Assembly (NCBI RefSeq): GCF_016924145.1
Contig: NZ_JAFFZO010000025.1
Location: 16,998 to 80,997, forward strand
Length of the DNA stretch: 64,000 bases
Direction: 5' to 3'
Source: Amphritea pacifica
GTDB lineage: Bacteria > Pseudomonadota > Gammaproteobacteria > Pseudomonadales > Balneatricaceae
Shown here: piece after piece, positions 20,265-28,894 of the stretch
How positions within the stretch are numbered: the stretch's first letter is position 1
Layout of the letters: each line of letters begins with the position of its first letter
Made by a program: the position numbers and the translations under genes
Notes under the pieces: model-generated
What the model saw: only the letters and a program-made list of their open reading frames with translations
The model's database searches: none
Told to the model about the DNA's origin: nothing

Positions 20265-20407
20265 TTGTCATATTGAACAGCGATGATGGGGCGCAGAGAG
20301 TATTTCTCTGGCGAACAGCGATCCGGATTCTGACCGGAATCCGTTGAGCCCGTCTTAGTTTTTATGCTTTATTCAGAATGGTTTTTTATCGATCTACGGG
20401 GTACCGA

Positions 20408-23400
20408 ATGGCCATACGAACCGCAATCCATCATATTACTGAATATCGCTTCGACAAAGCGGTAAAAATGTCCCCGCACACGATCAGACTGCGGCCAGCG
20501 GCCCATAGCCGGACTCCGATTAAGGCGTATTCCCTGAAAATAAGTCCGGAAAACCACTTTATTAACTGGCAGCAGGACCCTTTTGGTAACTTCCTGGCCC
20601 GTTTGGTGTTTCCGGAAAAGAGTGATCACCTGCGGGTAGAGGTGGAGGTGATCGCCGATATGACGGTGATTAACCCGTTTGATTTCTTTCTTGAAGAGTA
20701 TGCAGAGAAGATTCCGTTTACCTATGAGAAAGAGCTGCTGTCAGAACTCAAACCCTATCTGGAGATTGTAGATAACGGCCCGTTAATTCAGGAGTGGGTC
20801 CGCTCTGTGCCCCGGGAACCGATGCCCACCAACGACTTTCTGGTTTATCTGAATCAGCGTCTGGAAAGCGAAATTGATTACAATATCCGCATGGAGCCGG
20901 GGGTTCAGACCAGCGAAGAAACGCTGGAGTTGAAACGGGGTTCATGCCGGGATACGGCCTGGTTGCTGGTGCAGATTCTGCGACATCTGGGACTGGCTGC
21001 CCGTTTTGCGTCGGGTTATCTGGTGCAGCTGGTGGCAGATGTAAAAGCGCTGGACGGCCCATCGGGAACCGATAAAGATTTCACCGATCTGCACGCCTGG
21101 TGTGAGGTCTATATTCCCGGGGCTGGCTGGATTGGCCTGGATCCGACCTCGGGTTTATTCGCCGGTGAGGGGCATATTCCACTGGCCTGTACTCCTTCTC
21201 CCCGTTCGGCGGCACCGATTGCCGGAGGGATCGATCCCTGCGAAGTAGAGTTTTCATTCAGCAATGAGGTTACCCGTATCCATGAAGACCCGCGGGTGAC
21301 CAAACCTTACACCGAGCAACAGTGGCAGTGTATTGAGGCCCTGGGGGGCGCTGTTGATCAGCAGCTGGCCGATCTGGATGTGCGCCTGACCATGGGTGGA
21401 GAACCCACCTTTGTGTCGATCGATGATATGGATGGCGCTCAGTGGAATACTGACGCTCTGGGTGAGGCAAAGCTTCGGCTGGCGAAAGATCTGTTGCTGC
21501 GCTTGCGGGAAAAATTTGCCCCGGGAGGCCTGCTGCATTATGGCCAGGGTAAATGGTATCCCGGTGAGGAAGTGCCCCGCTGGGCGCTGGGATGCTTCTG
21601 GCGTACCGATGGCCAGCCATTGTGGCGCAATGCAAAGCTGCTGGCGAGGGTGGATAAAGATTATGGCGTGACCCGCAAGACCGCCAGGAAGTTTGCCCAG
21701 CTGCTGGTGGAAAAAGCGGGCCTGCCCTCCAGGCGGGTGATGCCGGCTTATGAAGATTCGCTCTATTATCTGTGGAAAGAACAAACACTGCCCGGCAATG
21801 TTGATCCCCTCAAAGCGGATCTGAAGGATGATCTGGAACGGAAGAAACTGGCACAACTGCTGTCGCAGGATCTGGGAAAACCGGTAGGCTACTGCCTGCC
21901 ACTGGGCTGGAACTACACCACTCAGCACTGGCGTTCGAGCCCCTGGCCTCTGCGCCGTGATACCCTGACGCTGATTCCCGGTGATTCGCCTATCGGGTTG
22001 CGTCTGCCGCTGAACTCATTGCCGCTGATGACCGATGAGGAGCTGCACCGGGAGCATCCCCGGGACCCTTTCTCAGACGCCCAGACCCTCCCCGATGCCG
22101 GACTGAGTTCAGCTCAGGCCTGCGCCGCGCCGTCTGAATCGGTCGACAGTGTGACCACTCCGGTTGAGGTGGTGCGTACTACTCTGTGTGTCGAGCCGCG
22201 CAACGGTTGCCTCTATCTGTTTTTGCCGCCACTGGATCATCTGGAACATTATGTAGCTCTGGTGGAACTGATCGAAGACACCGCGGCAGAACTTGAAGTG
22301 CCGGTAGTGATTGAGGGCTATGAAGCGCCTAAAGATGAGCGCATTCGCTGCTTTAAGGTAACCCCTGATCCTGGCGTTATCGAGGTTAATATTCATCCGT
22401 CGGATAACTGGCGTGAGCTGTCTGACAATACTCAGATACTCTATGAAGAGGCCCGTTTATCCCGGCTTGGTGCTGAGAAATTTATGCTGGATGGCCGCCA
22501 TACCGGAACCGGTGGTGGCAACCATATCACCCTGGGGGCGGCCACTCCGGCTGACAGTCCGTTTCTGCGCCGGCCAGACCTGCTGCGCAGCTTTGTCACA
22601 TACTGGCAGCACCATCCCGGGTTGTCCTATCTGTTCTCCGGTATGTTTATCGGTCCTACCAGTCAGGCACCCCGGGTCGATGAAGGGCGGGAGGAGATGC
22701 TCTATGAGCTGGAGACAGCCTTTGATCTGATGCCTGACGGGATTGTTGATCAGCCCTGGTTGATAGACCGGCTGATGCGTAACCTGTTGGTAGACATCAC
22801 CGGCAATACCCATCGTTCAGAGTTCTGCATCGATAAGCTCTACTCGCCGGGGTTATCTTCGGGGCGTCAGGGGCTGCTGGAATTTCGTGGTTTTGAGATG
22901 CCACCGCATCCGCAGATGGCGCTGGTGCAGGCGTTGCTGATCCGCTGCCTGATGGCACGTTTCTGGCAAGATCCCTATAAAAAACCGCTGGTACGCTGGG
23001 GAACTGAGTTGCATGACCGCTTTATGATGCCTCACTATGTCTGGGCTGATATTCGCGAAGTGGTTAAGGATCTGCAGCAGCATGGTATTCCATTCCAACA
23101 GGAATGGCTGGCACCTTTTGAAGAGTTCCGCTTTCCTCACTACGGCAGCGTCGATATTGATGATGTACGGATCGAACTGCGCTGGGCGATCGAACCCTGG
23201 CATGTGCTCGGTGAAGAGGTGAGTAGTTTTGGCACTGCGCGCTTTGTTGATTCCTCCGTTGAGCGTTTGCAGGTCAGGGTGGAAGGTCTGACGCCGGATC
23301 GTTATGTGCTGGCGTGTAATGGCCGCCGCATACCGCTTCGGTCTACCGGGCGTCATGGTGAGTTTGTTGCTGCTGTGCGCTACAAAGCCTGGGCTCCGCA

Positions 23401-23752
23401 GTCGGCACTGCATCCGACCATCGGGGTTCATTCACCTCTGATTTTTGATCTTATCGATACCTGGAACGGGCAAACCATTGGTGGCTGCAGTTACCATGTG
23501 GTCCATCCGGGCGGTCGCAGTTATGAAACCTTCCCGGTCAATGCGTTTGAGGCTGAGTCCCGGCGTATCAACCGCTTTGGTGATACGGAACATACTCCCA
23601 CTCCGCCAGCGACCACTCATATGCCGGAGTTCGCCGGTATCCGGGAGTTTTTCGCCAATAATGCGCCACCGCGGCCGATGGCGCCACCAGTGGAGATGCC
23701 TGCAAATGAGTACCCGCATACCCTGGATCTGCGCAGACAGATGGAAACGTAG
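20408..23752 (+). CDS. Transglutaminase-like protease fused to DUF2126 (predicted peptide ligase)
   Basis: Protein of 1114 residues, cytoplasmic (no signal peptide). An N-terminal bacterial transglutaminase-N domain is followed by a transglutaminase-like cysteine hydrolase with catalytic Cys (RGSCRDTAW, about 180), His (DLHAWCEV, about 228) and Asp (LDPTSG, about 243). The remaining 800 residues are DUF2126, with the distinctive GTGGGNH motif near residue 700. This family has been proposed to be a COOH-NH2 (amido)ligase; I state that from memory and it is untested here. The ATG at 20408 is preferred over an upstream in-frame start at 20378 because GGGG precedes it and family members begin MAIRTAIHH-like. 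First gene of a four-gene cluster on the plus strand. Confidence 0.9.
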   Translation: MAIRTAIHHITEYRFDKAVKMSPHTIRLRPAAHSRTPIKAYSLKISPENHFINWQQDPFGNFLARLVFPEKSDHLRVEVEVIADMTVINPFDFFLEEYAEKIPFTYEKELLSELKPYLEIVDNGPLIQEWVRSVPREPMPTNDFLVYLNQRLESEIDYNIRMEPGVQTSEETLELKRGSCRDTAWLLVQILRHLGLAARFASGYLVQLVADVKALDGPSGTDKDFTDLHAWCEVYIPGAGWIGLDPTSGLFAGEGHIPLACTPSPRSAAPIAGGIDPCEVEFSFSNEVTRIHEDPRVTKPYTEQQWQCIEALGGAVDQQLADLDVRLTMGGEPTFVSIDDMDGAQWNTDALGEAKLRLAKDLLLRLREKFAPGGLLHYGQGKWYPGEEVPRWALGCFWRTDGQPLWRNAKLLARVDKDYGVTRKTARKFAQLLVEKAGLPSRRVMPAYEDSLYYLWKEQTLPGNVDPLKADLKDDLERKKLAQLLSQDLGKPVGYCLPLGWNYTTQHWRSSPWPLRRDTLTLIPGDSPIGLRLPLNSLPLMTDEELHREHPRDPFSDAQTLPDAGLSSAQACAAPSESVDSVTTPVEVVRTTLCVEPRNGCLYLFLPPLDHLEHYVALVELIEDTAAELEVPVVIEGYEAPKDERIRCFKVTPDPGVIEVNIHPSDNWRELSDNTQILYEEARLSRLGAEKFMLDGRHTGTGGGNHITLGAATPADSPFLRRPDLLRSFVTYWQHHPGLSYLFSGMFIGPTSQAPRVDEGREEMLYELETAFDLMPDGIVDQPWLIDRLMRNLLVDITGNTHRSEFCIDKLYSPGLSSGRQGLLEFRGFEMPPHPQMALVQALLIRCLMARFWQDPYKKPLVRWGTELHDRFMMPHYVWADIREVVKDLQQHGIPFQQEWLAPFEEFRFPHYGSVDIDDVRIELRWAIEPWHVLGEEVSSFGTARFVDSSVERLQVRVEGLTPDRYVLACNGRRIPLRSTGRHGEFVAAVRYKAWAPQSALHPTIGVHSPLIFDLIDTWNGQTIGGCSYHVVHPGGRSYETFPVNAFEAESRRINRFGDTEHTPTPPATTHMPEFAGIREFFANNAPPRPMAPPVEMPANEYPHTLDLRRQMET

Positions 23753-23803
23753 TCAAGTCATGGCATACTATGCAGCCTGATATAATTTTGGTGCCGAAAC
23801 CTG

Positions 23804-26362
23804 ATGGAAACACGAGCCGCAGAAAGCCCTGATGGGTTGCAGTATTCAGCCGAAGGCTCTGGATATGACGAGGTCTATGGCGATCAGTCGCAGATCCAGG
23901 GGCACTGGCAATATCTGCTCGATGGCCTTAAAACCCTGGGGGTTCAGGGGATTCGTGAACGCCAGCTAAAAGCTGAACGTATTCTGCGGGACGATGGCGC
24001 GACCTATAACAATGGCTCGTTATCGGCGACCACCTGGCAGCTCGATCCGGTGCCTGCGCTGATCTCCAGTGAAGAGTGGGCCGCTATTGAGGCCGGTCTG
24101 CAGGAACGGGCTGAACTGCTGGATCTGGTACTCAAAGATGTTTACGGCAAGCGTGATCTGATTCGTCTGGGTATTCTGCCGCCCGAGCTGCTCTACAGTC
24201 ATGGAGGCTTTCTGCGCGCCTGTGACGGGCTGGCTTTGCCCGGTGAACATCAGTTGGTGATGCACGCCTCTGATATGGTACGGGACCATACCGGCGCGAT
24301 TCAGGTGATCGGTGACCGCACACAGGCGCCCAGTGGCGCTGGTTATGCCTTGGAAAACCGCACCGTGATGTCCCGGGTGCTGCCATCGCTGTTTCGTGAC
24401 AGCCATGTACACCGGTTATCACTCTTCTTTCAATCGTTACGTCTCAAGCTGAACAGCCTTGCCGGCTCGATCACCAATGAGCAACCGCGGATTGTCATTC
24501 TGACCCCGGGCTCCTATAACGAAACCTATTTCGAACATACCTATCTGGCCAACTATCTGGGTTTCCCTCTGGTGCAGGGGAGTGACCTGCGGGTGAGTAA
24601 AGGGTATCTGTGGATGAAGTCGCTGGGCGGGCTGGAACGGGTTGATGTGGTGCTGCGGCGGGTCGATGATTTTTATTGTGATCCGGTAGAGCTCAAAAGT
24701 GACTCCCGCCTGGGAGTGCCCGGCTTGCTTGAGGTGGTGCGGGCCGGGCGGGTGATAGTCGCCAACCCGATGGGCTCAGGATTTCTGGAAAACCCGGCGT
24801 TGTTGCGTTATATGCCACAGATTGCCAGTCATTTTCTCGGGCGGGAACCGCAGCTCGCCTCGGTTAAAACTTACTGGTGCGGAGACCCTCAGGATCTGAC
24901 CTATGTGATTGAAAATATCCGTCGGCTGGTGATTAAATCCTGCTTTCGCAAACCCTCCGAACAGAGTGTTTTTGGGGCTTCGTTAGATGACAACCAGTGT
25001 CAGGAGCTGATCGGGAAGATCCGCCAGGAGCCGTTGAAGTTTGTTGCTCAGGAATATATTCGCCCCTCCACGACTCCGTCCTGGAAAGATAGCCAACTGC
25101 TGCCCCGTCCTTCGATTCTGCGGGGGTACTCAGTTGCAACCAGCTCCTCTTACAATGTGATGCCGGGGGGGCTGACCCGGGTAGGTAATCAGGCCGACAG
25201 CCTTAACCTGAGTAATCTCAGGGGGGCGATCAGTAAGGATACCTGGATCCTGGCATCGGAACCTGAAAAACAGGTCTCTCTGATGGAGCAACGACCACAG
25301 CCTGCTCCGGCTAAAAGCCAGATGCAACCGCGCACCTCTTTCCCCTGCCGGGTGGTCGAGAATCTATACTGGATGGGGCGTTACGCGGTGCGGGCCGAAT
25401 CAGCACTGAGGTTGCTCAGAACCGTATTCGTGCAGCTGAACAGCACGTATCATATGCCGGCTGAAACCCGCCAGGTATTGCTGCAGACGGTTACCCAACT
25501 GACCACCACCTACCCCGGTTTTGTTTTGTCGGCTGAGTCAGCGTCCCTGCAACCTGAAGCGGAGTTGCTGTCGGTGGTGCTGGATGGCAAACGCACCGGT
25601 AGTGTTACTGCCAATCTGAACTCGCTGCTGGAGTGTTCTGATCAGGTGCGGGAGATGTTGTCGGCGGATACCCAGAGGGTGATTAATGACCTTCGGGATG
25701 AGCTGAGTGGGCTGGCCGATTCGCTTAAACAGGGGCTGACAGCGGCCCCGGAAGAAGCGCTGGATCCTCTGGTTACAACCCTGCTGGCACTCTCAGGTCT
25801 GTGGCAGGAGAGCATGGTGCGGGGGCTGGGCTGGCGCTTTATTGATATGGGGCTGCGGGTTGAGAAAGCACTTCAGGGATTGTCTCTGATCCGTTCCTCG
25901 CTGGTGGCTGTATTGCCAGAGTATCAGCAGCTGCAGGTGCTGGAATCGATTCTGCTCAGCTCAGAAGTACTGATCACCTTCCGCCGGCGAGACCATTCCG
26001 GAAGCGATATGGCCCAGGGGCTTGAGTTGCTGCTGCACGATAACAGCAATCCGCGGTCGGTGTTTTATCAGGTTGAACAGCTTCGCCGACACCTCGGGGA
26101 ACTTCCTTCAGCGGTGCATGGCTCGGGTCTGGCAGAGGAGGATCGCTATATGCTGGAAGCTTCCTCTGCTATCCAGTTGAGCAATCTTGAAACACTGGTG
26201 GCAGAAGACGACAAAACCAAAACCCGTGCCACGCTTGATCAGTTGCTGGCGCGGTTGCAGTATCTGCTGCAGGAAACTTCAAACCAGATCAGCACCAAAT
26301 ACTTTGATCAGATCAAGGTACACCAGCAACTTGTACGCACCGCCTGGGATGAGGAATTATGA
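23804..26362 (+). CDS. Circularly permuted ATP-grasp ligase fused to alpha-E domain
   Basis: An 852-residue fusion. Residues about 50-480 form the circularly permuted ATP-grasp type 2 domain (old DUF404/DUF407), seen in DGATYNNG, GDRTQAPSG, ILTPGSYNETYFEH and ANPMGSGFLEN. Residues about 512-850 form the alpha-E helical domain (old DUF403), starting CRVVENLYWMGRYAVRAE. In many bacteria these are two separate genes. The pair is predicted to form amide bonds between a carboxylate and an amine, perhaps attaching amino acids or peptides to a partner. Lies 51 bp after the DUF2126 gene and overlaps the next gene by 4 bp (ATGA), so translation is coupled. Confidence 0.9.
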   Translation: METRAAESPDGLQYSAEGSGYDEVYGDQSQIQGHWQYLLDGLKTLGVQGIRERQLKAERILRDDGATYNNGSLSATTWQLDPVPALISSEEWAAIEAGLQERAELLDLVLKDVYGKRDLIRLGILPPELLYSHGGFLRACDGLALPGEHQLVMHASDMVRDHTGAIQVIGDRTQAPSGAGYALENRTVMSRVLPSLFRDSHVHRLSLFFQSLRLKLNSLAGSITNEQPRIVILTPGSYNETYFEHTYLANYLGFPLVQGSDLRVSKGYLWMKSLGGLERVDVVLRRVDDFYCDPVELKSDSRLGVPGLLEVVRAGRVIVANPMGSGFLENPALLRYMPQIASHFLGREPQLASVKTYWCGDPQDLTYVIENIRRLVIKSCFRKPSEQSVFGASLDDNQCQELIGKIRQEPLKFVAQEYIRPSTTPSWKDSQLLPRPSILRGYSVATSSSYNVMPGGLTRVGNQADSLNLSNLRGAISKDTWILASEPEKQVSLMEQRPQPAPAKSQMQPRTSFPCRVVENLYWMGRYAVRAESALRLLRTVFVQLNSTYHMPAETRQVLLQTVTQLTTTYPGFVLSAESASLQPEAELLSVVLDGKRTGSVTANLNSLLECSDQVREMLSADTQRVINDLRDELSGLADSLKQGLTAAPEEALDPLVTTLLALSGLWQESMVRGLGWRFIDMGLRVEKALQGLSLIRSSLVAVLPEYQQLQVLESILLSSEVLITFRRRDHSGSDMAQGLELLLHDNSNPRSVFYQVEQLRRHLGELPSAVHGSGLAEEDRYMLEASSAIQLSNLETLVAEDDKTKTRATLDQLLARLQYLLQETSNQISTKYFDQIKVHQQLVRTAWDEEL

Positions 26363-27255
26363 TCTATCGCATTCGTCATATCACTCACTACGAATATGAG
26401 AAACCGGTGACGTTATGCTACAACCGGGCTTACCTGTTGCCACGGGATACTGAGTATCAGAGCTGTAGCGATAGCCGGATCCAGATCTCCCCGGCGTATA
26501 CACTGGGGCAGCAGCGCAGCGATTATTTCGGCAATAAAGCGTACTTTTTTTCCCTGGAACAACCCCACCGGGAACTCAAAATTGATGTAACCACCGAGAT
26601 TCGGGTACATGAGAGTAAATATGCCCGGGAGTGTGAGCTTGATCTCGACTTTGGCAATACCTGTGGTCAGGCGTTGGTGGCGCTGCAGGAAAGCCGTGAG
26701 TTAGCGGTACTGGAAGCGCGGGAGTTTGTGCTGAATTCGCCGATGATCAAAACCGCTGCCTCGCTGCGTGAGTATGCCCGCTCCTCCTTCGCCAGCAACC
26801 GTCCCCTGCTCTCTGCAGTGCGGGAGCTGACGCAGCGGATCTATACTGACTTTACTTACGACCCGGAATCCACCAGCATCGCCACGCCGCTGGATGAGGT
26901 GTTACGCAATAAACGTGGTGTCTGTCAGGATTTCGCGCATCTGGCGATTGGTTGTCTGCGCTCTCTTGGGTTTCCCGCCCGCTATGTCAGCGGTTATCTG
27001 GAAACACTGCCGCCGCCGGGACAGGAAAAACTGGTTGGCAGCGATGCCTCCCATGCCTGGTTTGCTGTTTTTTCACCCGGAGAGGGCTGGTTTGAGTTTG
27101 ACCCTACGAATAACAATATGCCCGCTGAGCACCATATCACAACCGCCTGGGGGCGTGATTATGGCGATGTTTCGCCGTTGAAAGGTGTGTTTTTTGATGG
27201 TGGTAAAAGCCAGAAACTCACCGTCTCTGTAGATGTCAGCAGGGTGCAAAACTAA
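26359..27255 (+). CDS. Transglutaminase-like cysteine hydrolase with bacterial transglutaminase-N domain
   Basis: Protein of 298 residues. An N-terminal beta-rich domain (MIYRIRHITHYEYEKPV) is followed by the transglutaminase core with catalytic Cys (RGVCQDFAH, about 187), His (SDASHAWFAV, about 230) and Asp (FDPTNN, about 247). Such proteins usually act as proteases or amidases rather than cross-linkers. The start codon overlaps the stop of the ATP-grasp/alpha-E gene, so the hydrolase and the ligase are likely produced together and may act on the same bond. Confidence 0.93.
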   Translation: MIYRIRHITHYEYEKPVTLCYNRAYLLPRDTEYQSCSDSRIQISPAYTLGQQRSDYFGNKAYFFSLEQPHRELKIDVTTEIRVHESKYARECELDLDFGNTCGQALVALQESRELAVLEAREFVLNSPMIKTAASLREYARSSFASNRPLLSAVRELTQRIYTDFTYDPESTSIATPLDEVLRNKRGVCQDFAHLAIGCLRSLGFPARYVSGYLETLPPPGQEKLVGSDASHAWFAVFSPGEGWFEFDPTNNNMPAEHHITTAWGRDYGDVSPLKGVFFDGGKSQKLTVSVDVSRVQN

Positions 27256-27350
27256 GTTGATCAGTTCTCCCGCCAGTCATTGGAAGGTTATCACAATACT
27301 GGCGAGCTTAATCTGGAACTATTCGCCCATTCAACCGCAAGGATATCCTG

Positions 27351-28157
27351 ATGTGGTTACAAACGAGCTGTGATCTTTTATTTGAAATCGCTATACCGAC
27401 CCCTTTTGTGCTGATGTTACGCCCCCGCAGCGGTGCCCTGCAGTGGATCGCCCGGGAGCAATATAAGATTGTGCCGAGCCTGCCGGTGATGGAGTTTACC
27501 GATAACTATGGCAACCTGTGCCAGCGGCTGGTGGCACCGGCGGGCAACTTCTCCATATCTACCTCATCCCGGGTGATGACCGCAGATAGCCTCGATAGAG
27601 CACCGGGAGCTGCTTTTGTTGAAGTGCAGAACTTGCCCGACGCGGTACTCAGCTATCTGTTGCCCAGCCGCTATTGTGAGTCAGACCGGTTTGGCCAGAT
27701 GGCCAGCCAGATTACCGCTGGTTGTCTGCCGGGCTATGATCAGGTCGCTGCGATTGAAACCTGGTTGCGCAACACGTTTCGCTATGAGCCGGGTGTCAGC
27801 GATCTGCTGTTATCCGCTCAGGAGGTCAACCATCAGCCGTCTGCGGTCTGCCGTGATCTGGCGCATCTCGGTATCGCGCTGTGCCGTAGTCTCTGTATTC
27901 CGGCGAGAATGGTGGTGGGGTATCTGCATGACCTCTATCCGATGGATCTGCACGCCTGGTTTGAAGCCTATGTGGGGGGGCGCTGGTATACCTTCGATGC
28001 CACCCAGTTCGATCTGTATGAAACCTCGCGCAAAGGGGGGTATGTGGCCCTGGGGTATGGCCGGGATGCCGCCGACGTGGCTATTTTCAACCAGTATGGC
28101 CCGGCGGTCTTCCCCATCGAGCAGCATGTCACCGTGCAGCTGTGTGACAGTGCCTGA
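27351..28157 (+). CDS. Second stand-alone transglutaminase-family protein
   Basis: Protein of 268 residues, a diverged transglutaminase-like hydrolase. N-terminal domain ([16 protein letters not shown]), then catalytic Cys (SAVCRDLAH, about 165), His (LHAWFEAY, about 200) and Asp (TFDATQFD, about 215). It lies 95 bp after the previous gene, so it may be in the same transcript or have its own promoter. It makes the third transglutaminase catalytic centre in the cluster. Confidence 0.88.
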   Translation: MWLQTSCDLLFEIAIPTPFVLMLRPRSGALQWIAREQYKIVPSLPVMEFTDNYGNLCQRLVAPAGNFSISTSSRVMTADSLDRAPGAAFVEVQNLPDAVLSYLLPSRYCESDRFGQMASQITAGCLPGYDQVAAIETWLRNTFRYEPGVSDLLLSAQEVNHQPSAVCRDLAHLGIALCRSLCIPARMVVGYLHDLYPMDLHAWFEAYVGGRWYTFDATQFDLYETSRKGGYVALGYGRDAADVAIFNQYGPAVFPIEQHVTVQLCDSA

Positions 28158-28194
28158 TCGCAGTGTCTGAGAGCGACTGTCGGTGTTCGTTCGT

Positions 28195-28890
28195 TTATCG
28201 GGTGGATGAGTAAAGTGGGTGCCGCAAGCCAAACAGGGCACCCAGCAGCGCAATAACAAAGTAGACCGCCCAGAAGGCAAACAGCACATCGCTGAAAAAA
28301 TGCCCCCCCTGCACGATTCGGGTCAGGCCGAGCACAACGCCCACCATACAACCGCCCCAAAAGGCTTTGCGGGATGCAAATAGCCATCCCAGAATCATAA
28401 AGTAGAAACCCATGGCCGCATGGCCGCTGACGAACGAGCAGTTTTTGCTGCACGCACCCGAGTATACGAATGCCGGGGTGAACTGCTTATTGCCACCAAA
28501 ATTTTCCACCTGCACTGGCCGTGCACGACCAATGGAGTTGTCTTTCAGAACCGTGTTTACCAGCAGGCCGGGGCCTAAAATAAGGGCAGTTAAGAGAAAG
28601 GTGATGCTCCATTTTTTATAGTTTTTCAGCGTCAGCTTATTAAACCGGATCAATAAACCGGTGATGATAAGTCCCAGCAGAATCGGGATATGAATAAATG
28701 CAAACAGTCGATAGATAAACTGAATAATCGGGTTGTTATTGTAGATGAACTGCTGCGTCTGCGGGTTGTAAAACAGTCCGGCGATATACAGGTCGATCTG
28801 AGGAAAAGCGATGAAAACCGCAACGCAGATCAGAAACAGTACGACATCCCGACAGTATTTGAGATGATTAAACGACATGAGGTAGGCCAT
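28195..28890 (-). CDS. PAP2-family membrane phosphatase
   Basis: Integral membrane protein of 231 residues with about six hydrophobic segments. The three phosphatase motifs are present: KDNSIGRARP, SFVSGHAAMG and RIVQGGHFFSD. Members dephosphorylate lipid phosphates such as undecaprenyl diphosphate, phosphatidylglycerol phosphate or lipid A 1-phosphate. It follows the GT39-like glycosyltransferase gene by 4 bp, so a shared role in lipid A or polyprenyl-phosphate metabolism is plausible. Convergent to the transglutaminase gene. Confidence 0.88.
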   Translation of the reverse strand: MAYLMSFNHLKYCRDVVLFLICVAVFIAFPQIDLYIAGLFYNPQTQQFIYNNNPIIQFIYRLFAFIHIPILLGLIITGLLIRFNKLTLKNYKKWSITFLLTALILGPGLLVNTVLKDNSIGRARPVQVENFGGNKQFTPAFVYSGACSKNCSFVSGHAAMGFYFMILGWLFASRKAFWGGCMVGVVLGLTRIVQGGHFFSDVLFAFWAVYFVIALLGALFGLRHPLYSSTR

Positions 28891-28894
28891 CGGA

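Larger units (their letters stand above)
19801..20407. other. 607-bp non-coding leader region of the DUF2126/ATP-grasp cluster
   Basis: No credible gene is seen. It holds a sigma-54-like element (20036-20051), a 23-bp palindrome (20242-20264) and a hairpin CGGATTC-TGACCG-GAATCCG (20324-20343) close to the first gene, plus short inverted repeats such as AGAGAGTATTTCTCT. The density of dyad symmetry suggests a regulated long 5' leader. Confidence 0.5.

Noticed and set aside
20748-23813. Minus-strand frames opposite the DUF2126 gene
   Set aside because: Antisense to a strongly supported protein with intact motifs; GC-rich third positions create such frames by chance.
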